Assembly: GCA_020137815.1 (NCBI GenBank)
Contig: CM035359.1
Span: forward strand, 5,602,856-5,666,855
Direction of reading: 5' to 3'
Length of the DNA: 64,000 nt
From: Hormiphora californensis
Lineage: Eukaryota; Ctenophora; Tentaculata; Cydippida; Pleurobrachiidae
Part shown: piece by piece, positions 12,249 through 49,052 of the stretch
How positions within the stretch are numbered: position 1 is the stretch's first letter
Layout: every line of letters starts with the position of its first letter
The notes under the pieces: generated by a model
Database searches by the model: none
What the model saw: only the letters and a program-made list of their open reading frames with translations
Told to the model about the DNA's origin: nothing
Made by a program: the position numbers and the translations under genes

Positions 12249-13073
12249 ATGAAGCTACCATTATACGGTATTGGCACATACAAGCTGATTGAGGACTCCG
12301 TTCTTCGAAAAGTGGTGTCGGCAGTGCTGCCTCTGGGAGTTCGACTTTTTGACACCGCACAATGGTACGAAAATGAAGCTCTACTCAGCCAAATTCTCAC
12401 AGAGGAGCTTCCAAAGCACAACTTAACACGAAGTGATGTGATGGTTGTGAGTAAGGTGCACCCTCGGAATCACGGATACGAAAACACGAGGAGTTCAGCA
12501 TTGGAAAGTGTCTCACATTTTGGTTACATTGACATGATGTTAGTTCACTGGCCTGGCATGAATGGTTCAGATCCAGCTAGCATGCCAGAAATGCGGGCTG
12601 GAACCTGGAAAGCCCTAGAGGAGCTGAAAGGGGAGGGAAAAATAAGGGGAATTGGAGTATCAAACTACACAGTTGCACACCTAACTGAATTGATGGGTTA
12701 TACAACCACAGGTCCTCCTGAGGTGCTTCAATCTGAATTTCATCCCCGATTCCACCAGCGAGAGGTCAGGAAGTTTTGTAAAACTCACGGGATCCAGTTC
12801 ATGGGTTACACACCCCTCGGCAGGAACGATTTAGCTCCCCGGCCTGCAGTCCAGGCTGTCGCATCTCGAAACAACATCACTCCATCTCAAGTTCTGTTAA
12901 AATGGGCTATCCAGAAAGGTGTGGTGACCATTCCACGATCATCCGACCCGGGGAGGTGTGTGGAGAATGCCCAGAGTTGGGTCGATGGGGTGGTGCTAGG
13001 GGAGAGAGATATGATGGAGATAGATTCGATGGAGGATGGACATAGGTATTGTTGGAACCCTGATCTGCTGTGA
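12249..13073 (+). CDS. aldo/keto reductase, single exon
   Basis: A complete 274-residue, NADPH-dependent aldo/keto reductase-family protein, which would reduce aldehydes or ketones in the cytosol. The catalytic tetrad is visible at D35 (RLFDTAQWYENE), Y40, K69 (VVSKVHP) and H100 (LVHWPG). The GKIRGIGVSN segment (about 132-141) and the cofactor-binding IPRSS (about 229-233) are in the expected order. Length is close to the AKR5-like/prostaglandin F synthase-like group, somewhat shorter than the 310-325 residues of AKR1. The start codon context is TTACCATGA, and the frame begins right at the first beta strand (KLPLYGIGTYKL), so the start is well placed. The gene has no introns, unlike its neighbours, and the next gene begins 215 bp downstream. 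Substrate cannot be inferred. Confidence 0.93.
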   Translation: MKLPLYGIGTYKLIEDSVLRKVVSAVLPLGVRLFDTAQWYENEALLSQILTEELPKHNLTRSDVMVVSKVHPRNHGYENTRSSALESVSHFGYIDMMLVHWPGMNGSDPASMPEMRAGTWKALEELKGEGKIRGIGVSNYTVAHLTELMGYTTTGPPEVLQSEFHPRFHQREVRKFCKTHGIQFMGYTPLGRNDLAPRPAVQAVASRNNITPSQVLLKWAIQKGVVTIPRSSDPGRCVENAQSWVDGVVLGERDMMEIDSMEDGHRYCWNPDLL

Positions 13074-13249
13074 GATCATTGGTTTGAGTGACCTAGCAGT
13101 GACTGACTGGGTTGAATTATTTGGTGACTGGGAGAGTTCTTGTTTTTATATGTAAAAGTGTTTTGTGATTGACCCTCTTTTTAAATCTTTTAATCTTTGT
13201 TTAGAAAACAACTTTTTAACATTCAATGTTAATATGGTCTCATTGATAC

Positions 13250-13267
13250 CCTTCTTACCTGTTTTAG
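13250..13267 (+). promoter_or_regulatory. acceptor-like pyrimidine tract before the next gene
   Basis: CTTCTTACCTGTTTTAG ends 21 bases before the ATG at 13289. It has the form of a 3' splice site, compatible with either a 5' UTR intron or a spliced-leader acceptor. There is no AATAAA between the reductase stop and this site. Confidence 0.4.
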
Positions 13268-13288
13268 TGTGATAAGAAATGAAGCTCT

Positions 13289-16200
13289 ATGTCTGATTTG
13301 TCTAATGACGTCACTGAAGAGAAAGCAGAAAGATCAGATTCTGATCAGTATGATTACACAGATGAAGAACAATATTCAAATGGGGAGAGGACAGAAGAGG
13401 AGGATTTTGGAAATGAGGAATACGACAGTGTTGATGGCGAATATGAGGGGGATGAGGTTTCAGAGGAAGATATGGTAACAGAGCAAAATATGGGTTCAGA
13501 GGTGGGTTCAGAGGTGGGTTCAGAGGTGGGTTCAGAAATGGGTTCAGAAGTGGGTGATAAAGGTAGTGAAACCAGGGAACAACCTGAGCAGTATGCAGAT
13601 GGTGACGAGGAAGACAGTGAAGATACACCACAGAATGTGATGGAGGGAGTTGCGGAAACTGAGGGAGGGGAAACTGTCGCAACGGGTAATGATGGAGATA
13701 AGGGGAACGAGGAAACGGAACAAGTTAGTGAGAAAGAGGGACTGAACGAGAAAGATAGTGAGAAAGAGGCTCAAGAAGATACAGAACAAGATAGTGAAGA
13801 AGAGGAACTTTATGAGAAAGAGGAAGAAAATGCTATCAATAGCTATACTTGGAACAACATAAATCATTCTGGTTCTGATGATATAATTGTAGATATTGAG
13901 GATATTGAGGGAGATATTGGTAGTTTAGATGGTGATTCAAATCATTCAGATAAAGATAATCTACCTCATGTAACGGAATCAACTTCTGAACAGCTACAAA
14001 AATTTCAGAATTCCCTTCTAGAGCTCCTAGATCCGGACAACATCTCACCTCCATCAGATCCATCCTCTCCTGAGAACAACCGACCGACTTCTCCAGAAGA
14101 TACAGAACTTCATTCCCCAACTCCGTCTTCAGAGCTGCTCACAGAGCTGCATTCAGCCACCCTAATTTATCAGACTCAGTCCCCTCAATCAGCGTCCCAA
14201 AAACTATGCCAGACCAAAATTACAACCACTCTAACCCAGAATCAGATACAAACTGTAGCCACTCTAGATCCGCCACAACCTCTAACCCCAGCCTCTCATG
14301 ATCAGTCTCGGCCCAACTCGAAACCATCTCAACCCCGGCTCTACATGAAAGTGGCAGAGCAACTGCCGATGAAAGTGGTGAAGGTTCCTCAGTTTGTAAT
14401 TATCCCCCGGTCCTACTTGCCGGCTGTTATCAGCACTAAAGACACTTATCTGATCGATTTCGGAGAGTCAACACCCCAGGTTAACCTAGCTCTACAAATC
14501 CTGGCCCTGAATGTTAACCAGGGACAGGGATTTATAGGGAGGGTGCTGGGTGTCGGACCTGCTGTTAACAAGGGAGGCGTGTTTCTCACTGAAAATGTAG
14601 GTTAAAATGTTATGATAACGGCTGAGAGCATAAATTAGGCTGTGCAATATTATATTCGCATTAAGAGGTTATTTCTTGTTTTCAGTCTAAACACGTATAA
14701 TGGATTTCACGTGTAAGATTTAATGCACTGTACATCACTTTCAGAGTGTACTACATTTGATACCCGGACCCCAGCCTCACGCTACTAACGATATCGGAGC
14801 ACATGAGAAGGTTGGCACTTTGATATTTATTTTGTGTTTGAAATTTTACAATTCTTTTCCACCGCTAGAGTTTCTTTCGAGATATTGGGATTCAAATTTG
14901 GACACCTTCTTTTCTCTCACTTCTAGCTCTCCATTCTTTTTTCAACTCTCTCCACATTGGCTAGATATTGATCACTGTGCAAAGCTTAACACCATACATC
15001 ACCCCCCCCACGGTCACTCACCATTCAGACATTACCTGCTGCTGAGAAGACGTTCCCTGATGTTTCTTATATACGTCCCCTCCCTGCCTCTTCCTCGTCT
15101 GACACTGTAGGTTGCACAATTTTCTACAGTTTTGATATTGTTTGTTTGTTTGTTTGTTTGTTTGTTTGTTTGTTTGTTTGTTTGTTTGCTTGTTTGTTTG
15201 TTTGTTTGTTTGTTCGTTTGTTTGTTCGTTTTTTGTTTGTTTGTTTGTTTGTTTGTTTGTTTGTTTGTTTATTTGTTTGTTTGTTTGTTCGTTTGTTTGT
15301 TTGTTTGTTTGTGTTTTAACCCACTTTGCCCAAAAGCCAATGATGATTGGTGGCGTCCAGAAACAAACGAACAAGCAGGCGGGTAAAAGGAAACGGGGTC
15401 CATCAAAAGAGGATGTCTCTGCTGCTCCAGCGAAAACTAAACAATTGAGGATGGAAAATTGGACCAATGGAAATTCTGTTGATGGTAGCAACCAAAATGT
15501 GCCCATTCGCACGGTAAACAATGCTAAAAGTAGCAATAATTCGCTTGTAAGAGTTGATAAAGCTCAGTGATAATACTAAAAGTGTTAGATAGGCGGAGAG
15601 GAAGTAACGGTTATTCCCATATTTTTGATGGCCATTATCAAACACTGTGTTTCTCTGCACAGAAGACCCGAAGTGGAAACAATGGTGGTGATACCCCAGT
15701 TCAAGTACAACCTGAGAATACCACTGGGAATGGAATCAAGTTTGTTGCTACTCCAGATACCATCTTTACCCCCGAGGTTAGTGGGAAGGGTGGTCACTAC
15801 CCCTGGTCAGGTCATGGTGGTAATTGGTATGTTATCTAGAAATTTAGGGTGTTTAACTTCTCTGCATTTCCAGTTCTATTATAATTCATTATTCATTATT
15901 AGTAGGGACGAATCTCTTATAAAAAGAAGTGGCTGACTCACTATTTGGTGGAAAGCAAATTCCGGTTGTAACCCACCTATTTTGAACCGCTGAACACGAT
16001 CCCGTTCATAGGTAAGGTCGCAAAAGTGAAGAACATGCCCAAATCGGCCACGCCCTTTTACCTGTATTTTCAGCCTGTAGCCAAAAACATAAATCCTCTT
16101 AGAATAGGAGTAGAGACAAATCTAAGGGCATTAAAGTGATCAGCGCCCTCGCATTAGTGAGGGTAGGTGCTGGAATTAAGTCTTTATCTCATCTGGTTAA

Positions 16201-19200
16201 TTAGAAAATTGGATAATTAGGTTTGCGCATAACCGTTTTTTGGCTATATGGCTATAGCCACTTATGAATGGTTTAGAGACTTTTCACTGGCGCCATTTTG
16301 TAGGCAATAACCAAGTTATGGGGGGTCGACGTCGGACTTTTAAGCTCTATCTCCAACCGTTTAACCGTTATTGGGCTAAATCGATGCTCAAAATGAGCGA
16401 AAAACGGTAAAAAGCCCGATTTTGAGCATCGTTTAAGCCAAATAACGGCTAAACGGTTGAAGATAGAGCTTAAAAGTCCGACGTCGACCCCCCATAACTT
16501 GGCTATTGCCTACAAAATGGCGCCAGTGAAAAGTCTCTAAACCATTCCTAAGTGGCTATAGCCATATAGCCAAAAAACGGTTATGCGCAAACCTAATTAT
16601 CCAATTATCTAATTAACCAGATGAGATAAAGACTTAATTCCAGCACTTACCCCCACTAATGCGAGGGCGCTGATCACTTTAATGCCCTCAGATTTGTCTC
16701 TACTCCTATTCTAAGAGGATTTATGTTTTTGGCTACAGGCTGAAAATACAGGTAAAAGGGCGTGGCCGATTTGGGCATGTTCTTCACTTTTGCGACCTTA
16801 CCTATGAACGGGATCGTGTTCAGCGGGTCAAAATAGGTGGGTTACAACCGGAATTTGCTTTCCACCAAATAGTGAGTCAAAAAATTAAGATTCGTCCCTA
16901 CTAGGGTAGACCGGGGTAATTTGGACGGTTTTGGCAATCAATTGGTATTTCAAGAGCCATTTATTTACTTAATCAATTAGTTAGCTACTCAATTTGTGCA
17001 ACTGAACCTTTATCTTGAGCCTCAGAACAAATTTGAATCGAAAACATAACTTTTAGATAGCTAATTAACCTTGTTAATGAAGGTAAGTCGGAATATTTTT
17101 GATCGCGAGACACGGGGCAATTTGGACTAGTGGCTTCTAGACCAATCACAATGCGCGCATTCAATCACGTGACCGCGACACACCACATTGCCCCAGCTGT
17201 AAATCTGCGATGCAAATCAGACCGAGGTTGGGGCTATTTGGACAAACTTAGATTGTAGCCACAGTTTTTGAGATATCGATTTCAAACATTTCAGTCATCT
17301 AGTAATTTAGTATCCCGTGCTATTCCTTTTTTCAAAATTAGTTAATTAAGTAGTAATTAGCCTAATTAACCAAAAAATTAAGTGTTCATCAGATCTATAT
17401 CTATAGGGTGCATTTTCGAAAGCTCAGGATTAGCCTAGTCGATTAGAAAAAGATTTAATCTAATCCCAAGTAGGGTTTTTGAGAAAATCGACATCAAAGA
17501 TCAAAAAACCACAAATAAAGCTACGGTTTTCAAAGGAATGCTGTTTGTGTTTTCAGGTGCTTACAAGGCCAGAAATTACTATTATGGGGATCCAGTCTAA
17601 TTAATCATGTTAGTGGCCGATTCCCACTCAATGCAATTCCCTGGGGTTACTATAGCAACGGAGTTTGTTACCATAGTAACCGGCGAATTTGCATTAATGT
17701 ACTATTTTCTTGCTCCAAACTCACCCATTACATCCGTATTATTAGACTATCGATTATTTAAACATGATTGTGAGTCACAATGAGACATCAGACTACCTTC
17801 ATTTACCAGCCAGTCAGGGGCTTTGGTTATCAAATGTATGCCTATTGCTCTAAGTTAGTCTGTAATTTATCCCTTTATTCAGTTATATCAGCTGCATATG
17901 GATGATTATCATGATAAAACACTACTTTTGGTCATCAAAGCACCAGTCCTAGATATTCTGGAGCACCCTATGAAGTTGGTTTGTCGAATGCCACACCATG
18001 GATTGACTTGTTACCTTGGCATCCAGAGAATTGGTTGTAAAATGCGCCTTTTTTCTATTTTTTTGGTCTATTTACTCAGTTTTAGCCATCTATATTGATT
18101 GAATAGGATAATTATGAAAGCAGGTTGTCTATGGTTACCATAGAAACGAGTATAATGGCGCCATGATGCCAATTTGTTTTAACCAATTTGCCCCATGGGG
18201 CAATTTGGTCTAGTCCAAATTGCCCCATGGGGCAATCTGGATTATGACCGAATTGCCCCCGATTTTTTCGTCCGAATTGCCCCAAATTGTCCGAATTGCC
18301 CCGCTTCATTAAAATGCCAATTAGCTAATTAAATCGAAAGCTAATGTCATTTTGATGATGAAACTGAATAGAAAAGTATCATATTGTGAAATTCTGACCC
18401 TTAATTTAAATAATTATCATAATTAAGTTTACCGAAATAAAGTTTAACTTTAAAGTCGTCATTTTTCGTTATTTCACACTAAACACCACAATTTAAAAGT
18501 CCCATATAAATCACTAGTCCACATTGCCCCGTCCTGTGACCACATTGCCCCACCGTCCAAATTACCCCGGTCTACCCTATATAATTATATTCATTTCGTT
18601 TGCCATTATCTAGCAGCTAGCTACCCGATCTAGGGCCTGATCTCGATTGGCGGTTAAATCTTGTCCTACGGTTAGCCATTACATACTAACTTACCCAATA
18701 TAAATAATTTTCAAAAAGAGATTAGCCCCCTTCTCCCACTACCACAGGGTATCACAAAGAAAAGTGTTGTCGGGGAAGTGGTGAGAGCTGCCACTGAAAA
18801 GAGTGACGGGGTGATACTAATACATGTGGAGAGTGAGGTGAGTAAAGGAAGATCAGCCACGAACCCCCCTTCTTCGAGCTTCTAGAACTTCTCCTCAGTC
18901 CTACCCACTATGTCCCACATTTCAAAGTTCAATTAATTTCCTCTTCGCCACTTCAGTGAATTTAACTCCACCATGCTTCCTCCCTTGCCTTAGGCACTCC
19001 CTCTCTCATTACGGTTTCTCTCTCTCTCAGCGTTACAATCCCTCTCTCCAGGTTTGTGAAGTTCAGTTTAGCAAGAAGGACATCTCTGTTGGGGATACCG
19101 TCTCTTTTACCTTTCATCTTAATTTCAACGGGACAGTCACCGCGTCAGATATTGTGGTGAGTCTATTTGATAGCCTTTCAAGAGTCTGACTTCTGCAGAA

Positions 19201-22200
19201 ATTGAGTCTACAGTGTACTACGCTGTATTAACACATCTGGTATCCTAAACACCTGTTACATTAACTGTGTTTTACACAGACCACAGACACGCACTTTTCA
19301 CACAGATATTATAGTCGAACTGAATTCATGTTCATTCCTGGGTGTCCCAGCTTTCACAAAAATGATGTCGTTCATAATAGAAAATTGTTCTCTCTGACAA
19401 CCCCCATATTTTTCAGAGCTATGATGGTGGATTAGCTGGGTATTCGGTTTCTGGATTCCTATTCAAAGGCAGTTCGTCACCATGGTACCCACACCGGTTT
19501 TCAATTCTAATGAGAATCATCGGGAAAATGGGCGCTTTCTCTATGAGGAGCCTCAAAACAGACGTTAGTATTTAATCAGCAACATATTTATGATGAAATC
19601 ATGTATCATACTATTATTAAAGCAAATAGGGAAATCCCATGTCCCGTTTTTTTAACCAAATATGGCACAAAATTCCTGGAAATGGCCTTTTGCACGTGTT
19701 GTCCCTGGACCCTGGCAACCTGCCAGCTTGAGCCTTAAACCGCACGTGCATCCTTGATTCATCTCTCTGCCGGTTATGTGATTTATCGTTTGCTCGATTT
19801 GATCTGTTCACCACGTTTCTTGAACATGACTACTCAACTTCAACACAATGGCCAGCGAGTTTGGAGGACCCATATGTCCCAAACTGGCGCTGACGCCTAT
19901 AGACTACGTGATCGAATCCTACAAAAGAGGTGATTATTATTCAAAAAATGTTGTCAACACACGTAATAACAAAGTATCAATGGCACTAACAAGAAATGAC
20001 AGTAATACGTGAAAGTATTTTGCCAATGTACTCCTTCATAAAATACTTCAGGACCTGGCAAAAGAGGACCCGTGGTTTTTCTGTCAAAAGAATCCCTTTG
20101 GTTAATTCACCTGATAAATTTACTGATTTTAAAAATTTCAAATGATACTACACTATTTGCTTAGTTTACTGTATGACCAATGGTCATTGACCATTGACCA
20201 TCCCCGACATTCGCCCGTAGGGCGAGCGGGCTTACTAGTTTATTCTAATCTGAATTTGTTTGTCTGTTTGCTTTATTTCCTGTCCATGTTTTAATGTTGT
20301 CAGAATAGTGCTTTGTTGCCTAGAAAACAAAAAGAATTGTGAACATACTGTTTTGTCCTACACACGTATTGTTATATACTTTTCTCATTGTCTATATGTC
20401 TGTATGTCTGTATGTGTGTGTGAGTTCATCTTTTACAAAACAAGGAAACTCTTGTTTCTATTCTTGGTTGCAAGAATTTAACGGTACCCCCATCCCACAC
20501 CCCATCCCCGATTCAGGCGGTGATCAGGGAGATAAGTTACGAGGTGAACAATAACAACATGACCGTGATGTTAAAGAAGCTGAGTGAGAGTTACTGGGAG
20601 TCTCGTGTGGCAGCCCCCAAGAAACTCTCACGTAAGTGGGGGATAAAGGGGGGGGGGGGCGGGGCGGGGCGGGGGGCGGGATAAGTGTTTGGGGTAGATG
20701 CTCTAGTACTGTTATAATAACATGTACTACAACTGTTTACTGTGAACATGGGACTTGTCACCCAAAATATGTGTATTTGTTGGTACTAACCATTATTTTT
20801 ATTTCAGAAAAGTCAGGGTTATTATTGAAGAATATGCTGTGTCACATCATCGACCAATACAAGACATTCAATGAATCCATGGTTAGTGTTTTATCTTACT
20901 CGGACTGTTGATCATTCAAGTGTGGCGTCCAGCAACCGTGTTTGTTTCATAAAATGACACGAGCGAGCTCTGAGATTGTTCGATAGAGCTTCAAAAATTC
21001 GCCAGTCTCACAAGAATTTGTTTTTCAGATGAGTCCAGAAGAGCAGAAGAGACGCTCTGATGTACGGGCCAAGCTGGCTGAGGTGAACGAGAAGAAAAGA
21101 AAAAAGAAAGAAAGTCCACCTACTACATCAACTACTACAGCTAATGCAGTAGGGACTGTCATACCAGCATCTGTAAGTAATAATTGGCGTAGATCCAATT
21201 TTATCTGATATAACTACACAAGTCTGTCCTAAAACCTCATTTCGTGTGTATGAACTCCACTTACAATTCAGATGCAGTCAGTGATCAAGTTGATTCCAAT
21301 CCCCGCCATTCTACCCAAAAACAACAGCCTAGCTCAACGTTACAGTTTCATCGCTAAGAATTTAAGCCGCTGGTCACATGTGAGTTTACACTCCTCAAAT
21401 CCTGTCTTCTTTATATTTCTCTTTAAATCCTATCTTAGTATTTTATATTTCTCTTTAAATCCTGTCTTAGTATTTTATATTTTTCTTTAAATCCTATCTT
21501 AGTATTTTATATTTCTCTTTAAATCCTGTCTTCATAATATTTTATATTTCTCTTTTCACACCCCTAGATTCTTGATATGATCCCGGTGTTCTTATTCCTG
21601 TTTTATAAAACTACCAGGTTCCTGAAGTGCCCGGTGAGAGAGACCTGAACAACGTGCTGGGAGAAGTTATGAACTCTTGTGATACGAGCCCTGATGAGAG
21701 AGAGATAGCACTCATGGTGGCTCCCAGTAGTAGCCGTGGCAGCAGTGTAGTAGCAGGGGGTAGCATTGTTATAGCAGCAGGAGGTAGCAGTGTTATAGCA
21801 GCAGGGGGTAGCAGTGTAGCAGGCAGTGGTACAGCGGGGAACAGTGCAGTGGGCAGTCCTGCTCCAAGTGTTACTAGTGGTTCAGAGGGTGATAAATTAG
21901 GCAGCAACGCAGCAAGTGTCTCAAGTGATAAAGAAAAAACGGCGCTTATCATTGGAAATCGGGGTCGTCGCAAAAAGAATACACTTTCTTTCGTAAGTAG
22001 CGTTATCTAATTTAGTGGGATAAACTCAAATTGACAACAATTGACATCCCCATCCATCTGTGTACCCCCTCCCCTCTTACTACCATTCACCCCTTTTAGA
22101 AATCCAAAGATCAACAGCCTGACGACGTTGTTGATTACGGTAGTGTGTATCGGTATCTTAGCGCCCTGATCGGGGATACTCAACCTGAGAGGTTACGAAG

Positions 22201-23191
22201 TTTACATGGTAAGAGATATGTTGGTGTTACTGATTACTGTGTTGCTAGAAGTACCGGGGATTAACTTTAGTCAATGCTTGGACTTCACATTTAATTGGGT
22301 TTCTCGGTAGATATCGATTTTGGAGGTTTATGTTCTCACAGCCTTTAGAGATGCTCTAACAAACTTCCCCCTCTCCCAGATATGGAAAAGCGAGTAGTGT
22401 GTTCATTGTTTAAGGACTTGTTTGCAGACATGGCCAAACGGAATCTCCACAAGCACAAACAGTTCCTGTTACAACGATACTTTGATTTTACGAGCCAGAA
22501 AGTAGAGGGTAGATCTGTAACCAATCCGTACAAACTAAAAGGGCACATGCTCCATCTTCCCCCTCTGGAGGATGAGACCACGGAACCTAATTCAGGGGAT
22601 GATACCCAGAACCAGATATCTGGGAAAACTAATCCAGGGGATGGTACCCAGAACCAGATATCTGGGAAATCTAATTCAGGGGATGGTACCCAGAACCAGA
22701 CATCTGGGAAATCTAATCCAGGGGATGGTACCCAGAACCAGATATCTGGGAAATCTAATTCAGGGGATGGTACCCAGAACCAGACATCTGGGAAATCTAA
22801 TCCAGGGGATGGTACCCAGAACCAGACATCTGGGAAATCTAATTCAGGGGATGGTACCCAGAACCAGATATCTGGGAAATCTAATCAAGGGGATGGTACC
22901 CAGAACCAGACATCTGGGAAATCTAATTCAGGGGAGGGTACTCTGAACCAGACATCTGGGAAATCTAATTCAGGGGATGGTACCCAGTACCAGATATCTG
23001 GGAAATCTAATCCAGGGGAGGGTACCCAGAACCAGATATCTGGGAAATCTAATTCAGGGGATGGTACCCAGAACCAGATATCTGGGAAATCTAATCCAGG
23101 GGAGGGTACCCAGAACCAGATATCTGGGAAATCTAATTCAGGGAAGGGTACCCAGAACCAGACGGAGGAAGTTGTTCAGGGGCCGAGTTGA
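13289..23191 (+). CDS. large acidic 13-exon protein with cold-shock-like segment, function unknown
   Basis: I do not recognise this protein. Exons 13289-14596, 14745-14810, 15337-15513, 15663-15776, 18748-18837, 19052-19156, 20517-20631, 20808-20881, 21029-21172, 21272-21379, 21618-21992, 22100-22208 and 22380-23191 all have GT-AG borders and keep one frame for about 1198 residues. A further open, phase-0 exon 19417-19563 is possible. Residues 1-220 are Glu/Asp-rich with GSEV repeats. Residues about 560-620 (exons 5-6) have the spacing of a cold-shock/OB fold: VVGEV, VILIHVE, a GDTVSFTFH turn and DIV. Exon 1's end (GFIGRVLGVGPA) is weakly similar. A Lys/Arg-rich stretch follows (MSPEEQKRRSD, EKKRKKKE), suggesting a nuclear or RNA-binding role (inference). 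The last exon ends in about 14 copies of a 14-residue Gly/Asn/Gln/Ser repeat. The stop lies 316 bp before CRNKL1. Confidence 0.75.
13493..13554 (+). repeat. 12-bp coding repeat (GSEV)
   Basis: Five tandem GTGGGTTCAGAG-type units in the acidic first exon of the unknown gene, encoding GSEV/GSEM. Confidence 0.8.
15140..15312. repeat. (TTTG)n microsatellite
   Basis: About 43 tetranucleotide units in the intron before exon 3 of the unknown gene, ending about 25 bases before its acceptor. The Phe/Val/Cys/Leu frames across it are artefacts of the repeat. Confidence 0.95.
15902..16901. mobile_element. 1.0-kb palindromic element A, TA target duplication
   Basis: Nearly the whole element is a palindrome: GTAGGGACGAATC at the left end is matched by its complement at the right. 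TA flanks lie at 15900-15901 and 16902-16903. The turn is near 16402, where ATCGATGCTCAAAATGAGC meets its complement. Core 16065-16757 is shared with the element at 49053-50051, but the outer ends are unrelated. It has no transposase and lies in the intron between exons 4 and 5 of the unknown gene. Confidence 0.88.
16904..18577. mobile_element. 1.67-kb Tc1/mariner-like non-autonomous element
   Basis: Terminal inverted repeats of about 25 bp begin GGGTAGACCGGGGTAATTTG and end with the complement. They are flanked by TA at 16902-16903 and 18578-18579; the left TA is the same dinucleotide that closes element A. The interior carries repeated variants of GGGGCAATTTGGAC in both orientations (for example near 17117, 17231, 18195, 18220, 18250, 18285 and 18525). 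No transposase frame is evident. Confidence 0.85.
20650..20679 (+). repeat. G-rich tract in an intron
   Basis: A run of G broken by single C (GGGGCGGGGCGGGGCGGGG). It could form a G-quadruplex on the coding strand, just after the donor at 20632. Confidence 0.6.
21400..21548. repeat. intronic tandem repeat, about 35 bp, four copies
   Basis: Repeats of TATTTCTCTTTAAATCCTGT with a TTAGTATTT spacer, between exons 10 and 11 of the unknown gene. Confidence 0.8.
22590..23165 (+). repeat. 42-bp coding minisatellite
   Basis: About 14 units of a 42-bp repeat encoding SNSGDGTQNQISGK with S/P, I/T and D/E alternatives. It forms the C-terminus of the unknown protein. Unit length is a multiple of 3, so gain or loss of copies keeps the frame. 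Confidence 0.92.
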
Positions 23192-23461
23192 AGGAGGGGT
23201 GAACTGTTTAAAATTTGTTTTTTAATGACTATCGATTTTTTTTAATTTATTACACCGCAGCTAATATTATATTTCATACGTTTTGAAATTTTGGCGTGTT
23301 TTCATTTTCGTACAAGCCTCAACCTCGAATACCTGTACAGCGTCCACTGACCAACTTAGTCCTCCCCTAACCCCATACCAGTATATACCAGCTTATAGCT
23401 CCCATTTTAAAGTTTCAGGGACCAACTCATCTATAACCCATCTATAATTGCCTAATTACCT

Positions 23462-23483
23462 AACTACCTAACCCCTCTATTAG
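23462..23483 (+). promoter_or_regulatory. acceptor-like tract just upstream of CRNKL1
   Basis: ACCTAACCCCTCTATTAG ends 24 bases before the CRNKL1 ATG. Its form is that of a 3' splice site, as at 13250-13267. Confidence 0.35.
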
Positions 23484-23507
23484 CCCCCACTGAAGAGCGG
23501 CTGTACC

Positions 23508-26694
<3,187 letters not shown>

Positions 26695-26880
26695 CAGACA
26701 GAGTTTTTATTCCCTTTTTTACCGCGAGCTATTCATTTGTTATACCTTCACTGTTTATTATTGACCTATTATAAAATAGCATTTGTGTCCTACTTTCATT
26801 GAACTCTCTCTCGCTGTACCCATCGCCCATTTAAATTGTCGGGCACATAGAGCATGACAACCACGAGTCTCCTTCGTTGA

Positions 26881-27075
26881 CACCCCCCCTCCCTCCCCCC
26901 TCTCCCTCCCTCCCTCTCTCGCCCCTCCCTCTCTCGCCCCTCCCTTTCCTCCCTCCCTCCCTCTCTCCTTCCTCCCTCCCTCCCTCTCTCTCTCCTCCCT
27001 CTCTCTCTCTCTCTCCCTCTCTCTCCTTCCTCTCTCTCTCCTTCCTCTGGCCTCTCTCCCTCCCTCTCTCTTACT
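26881..27075. repeat. CT-rich low-complexity tract
   Basis: Nearly pure CCTCCCTCTC sequence between CRNKL1 and the CARS first exon. It may act as promoter-proximal pyrimidine DNA, but nothing specific is visible. Confidence 0.8.
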
Positions 27076-27077
27076 CA

Positions 27078-48989
<21,912 letters not shown>

Positions 48990-49052
48990 TGATTTTAATT
49001 TGTTTTCCAACCCCCGCAAAACAGTTCTGTGTTTCATTTTTGCTTTCTTATA

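Noticed and set aside
13311-13867. minus-strand Pro/His- and Phe/Leu-rich frames
   Set aside because: They are antisense shadows of the acidic, repetitive first exon of the unknown gene.
15132-15536. long frames rich in FVCL or TNKQ
   Set aside because: Translations of the (TTTG)n microsatellite running into a real exon; only the exon part is kept.
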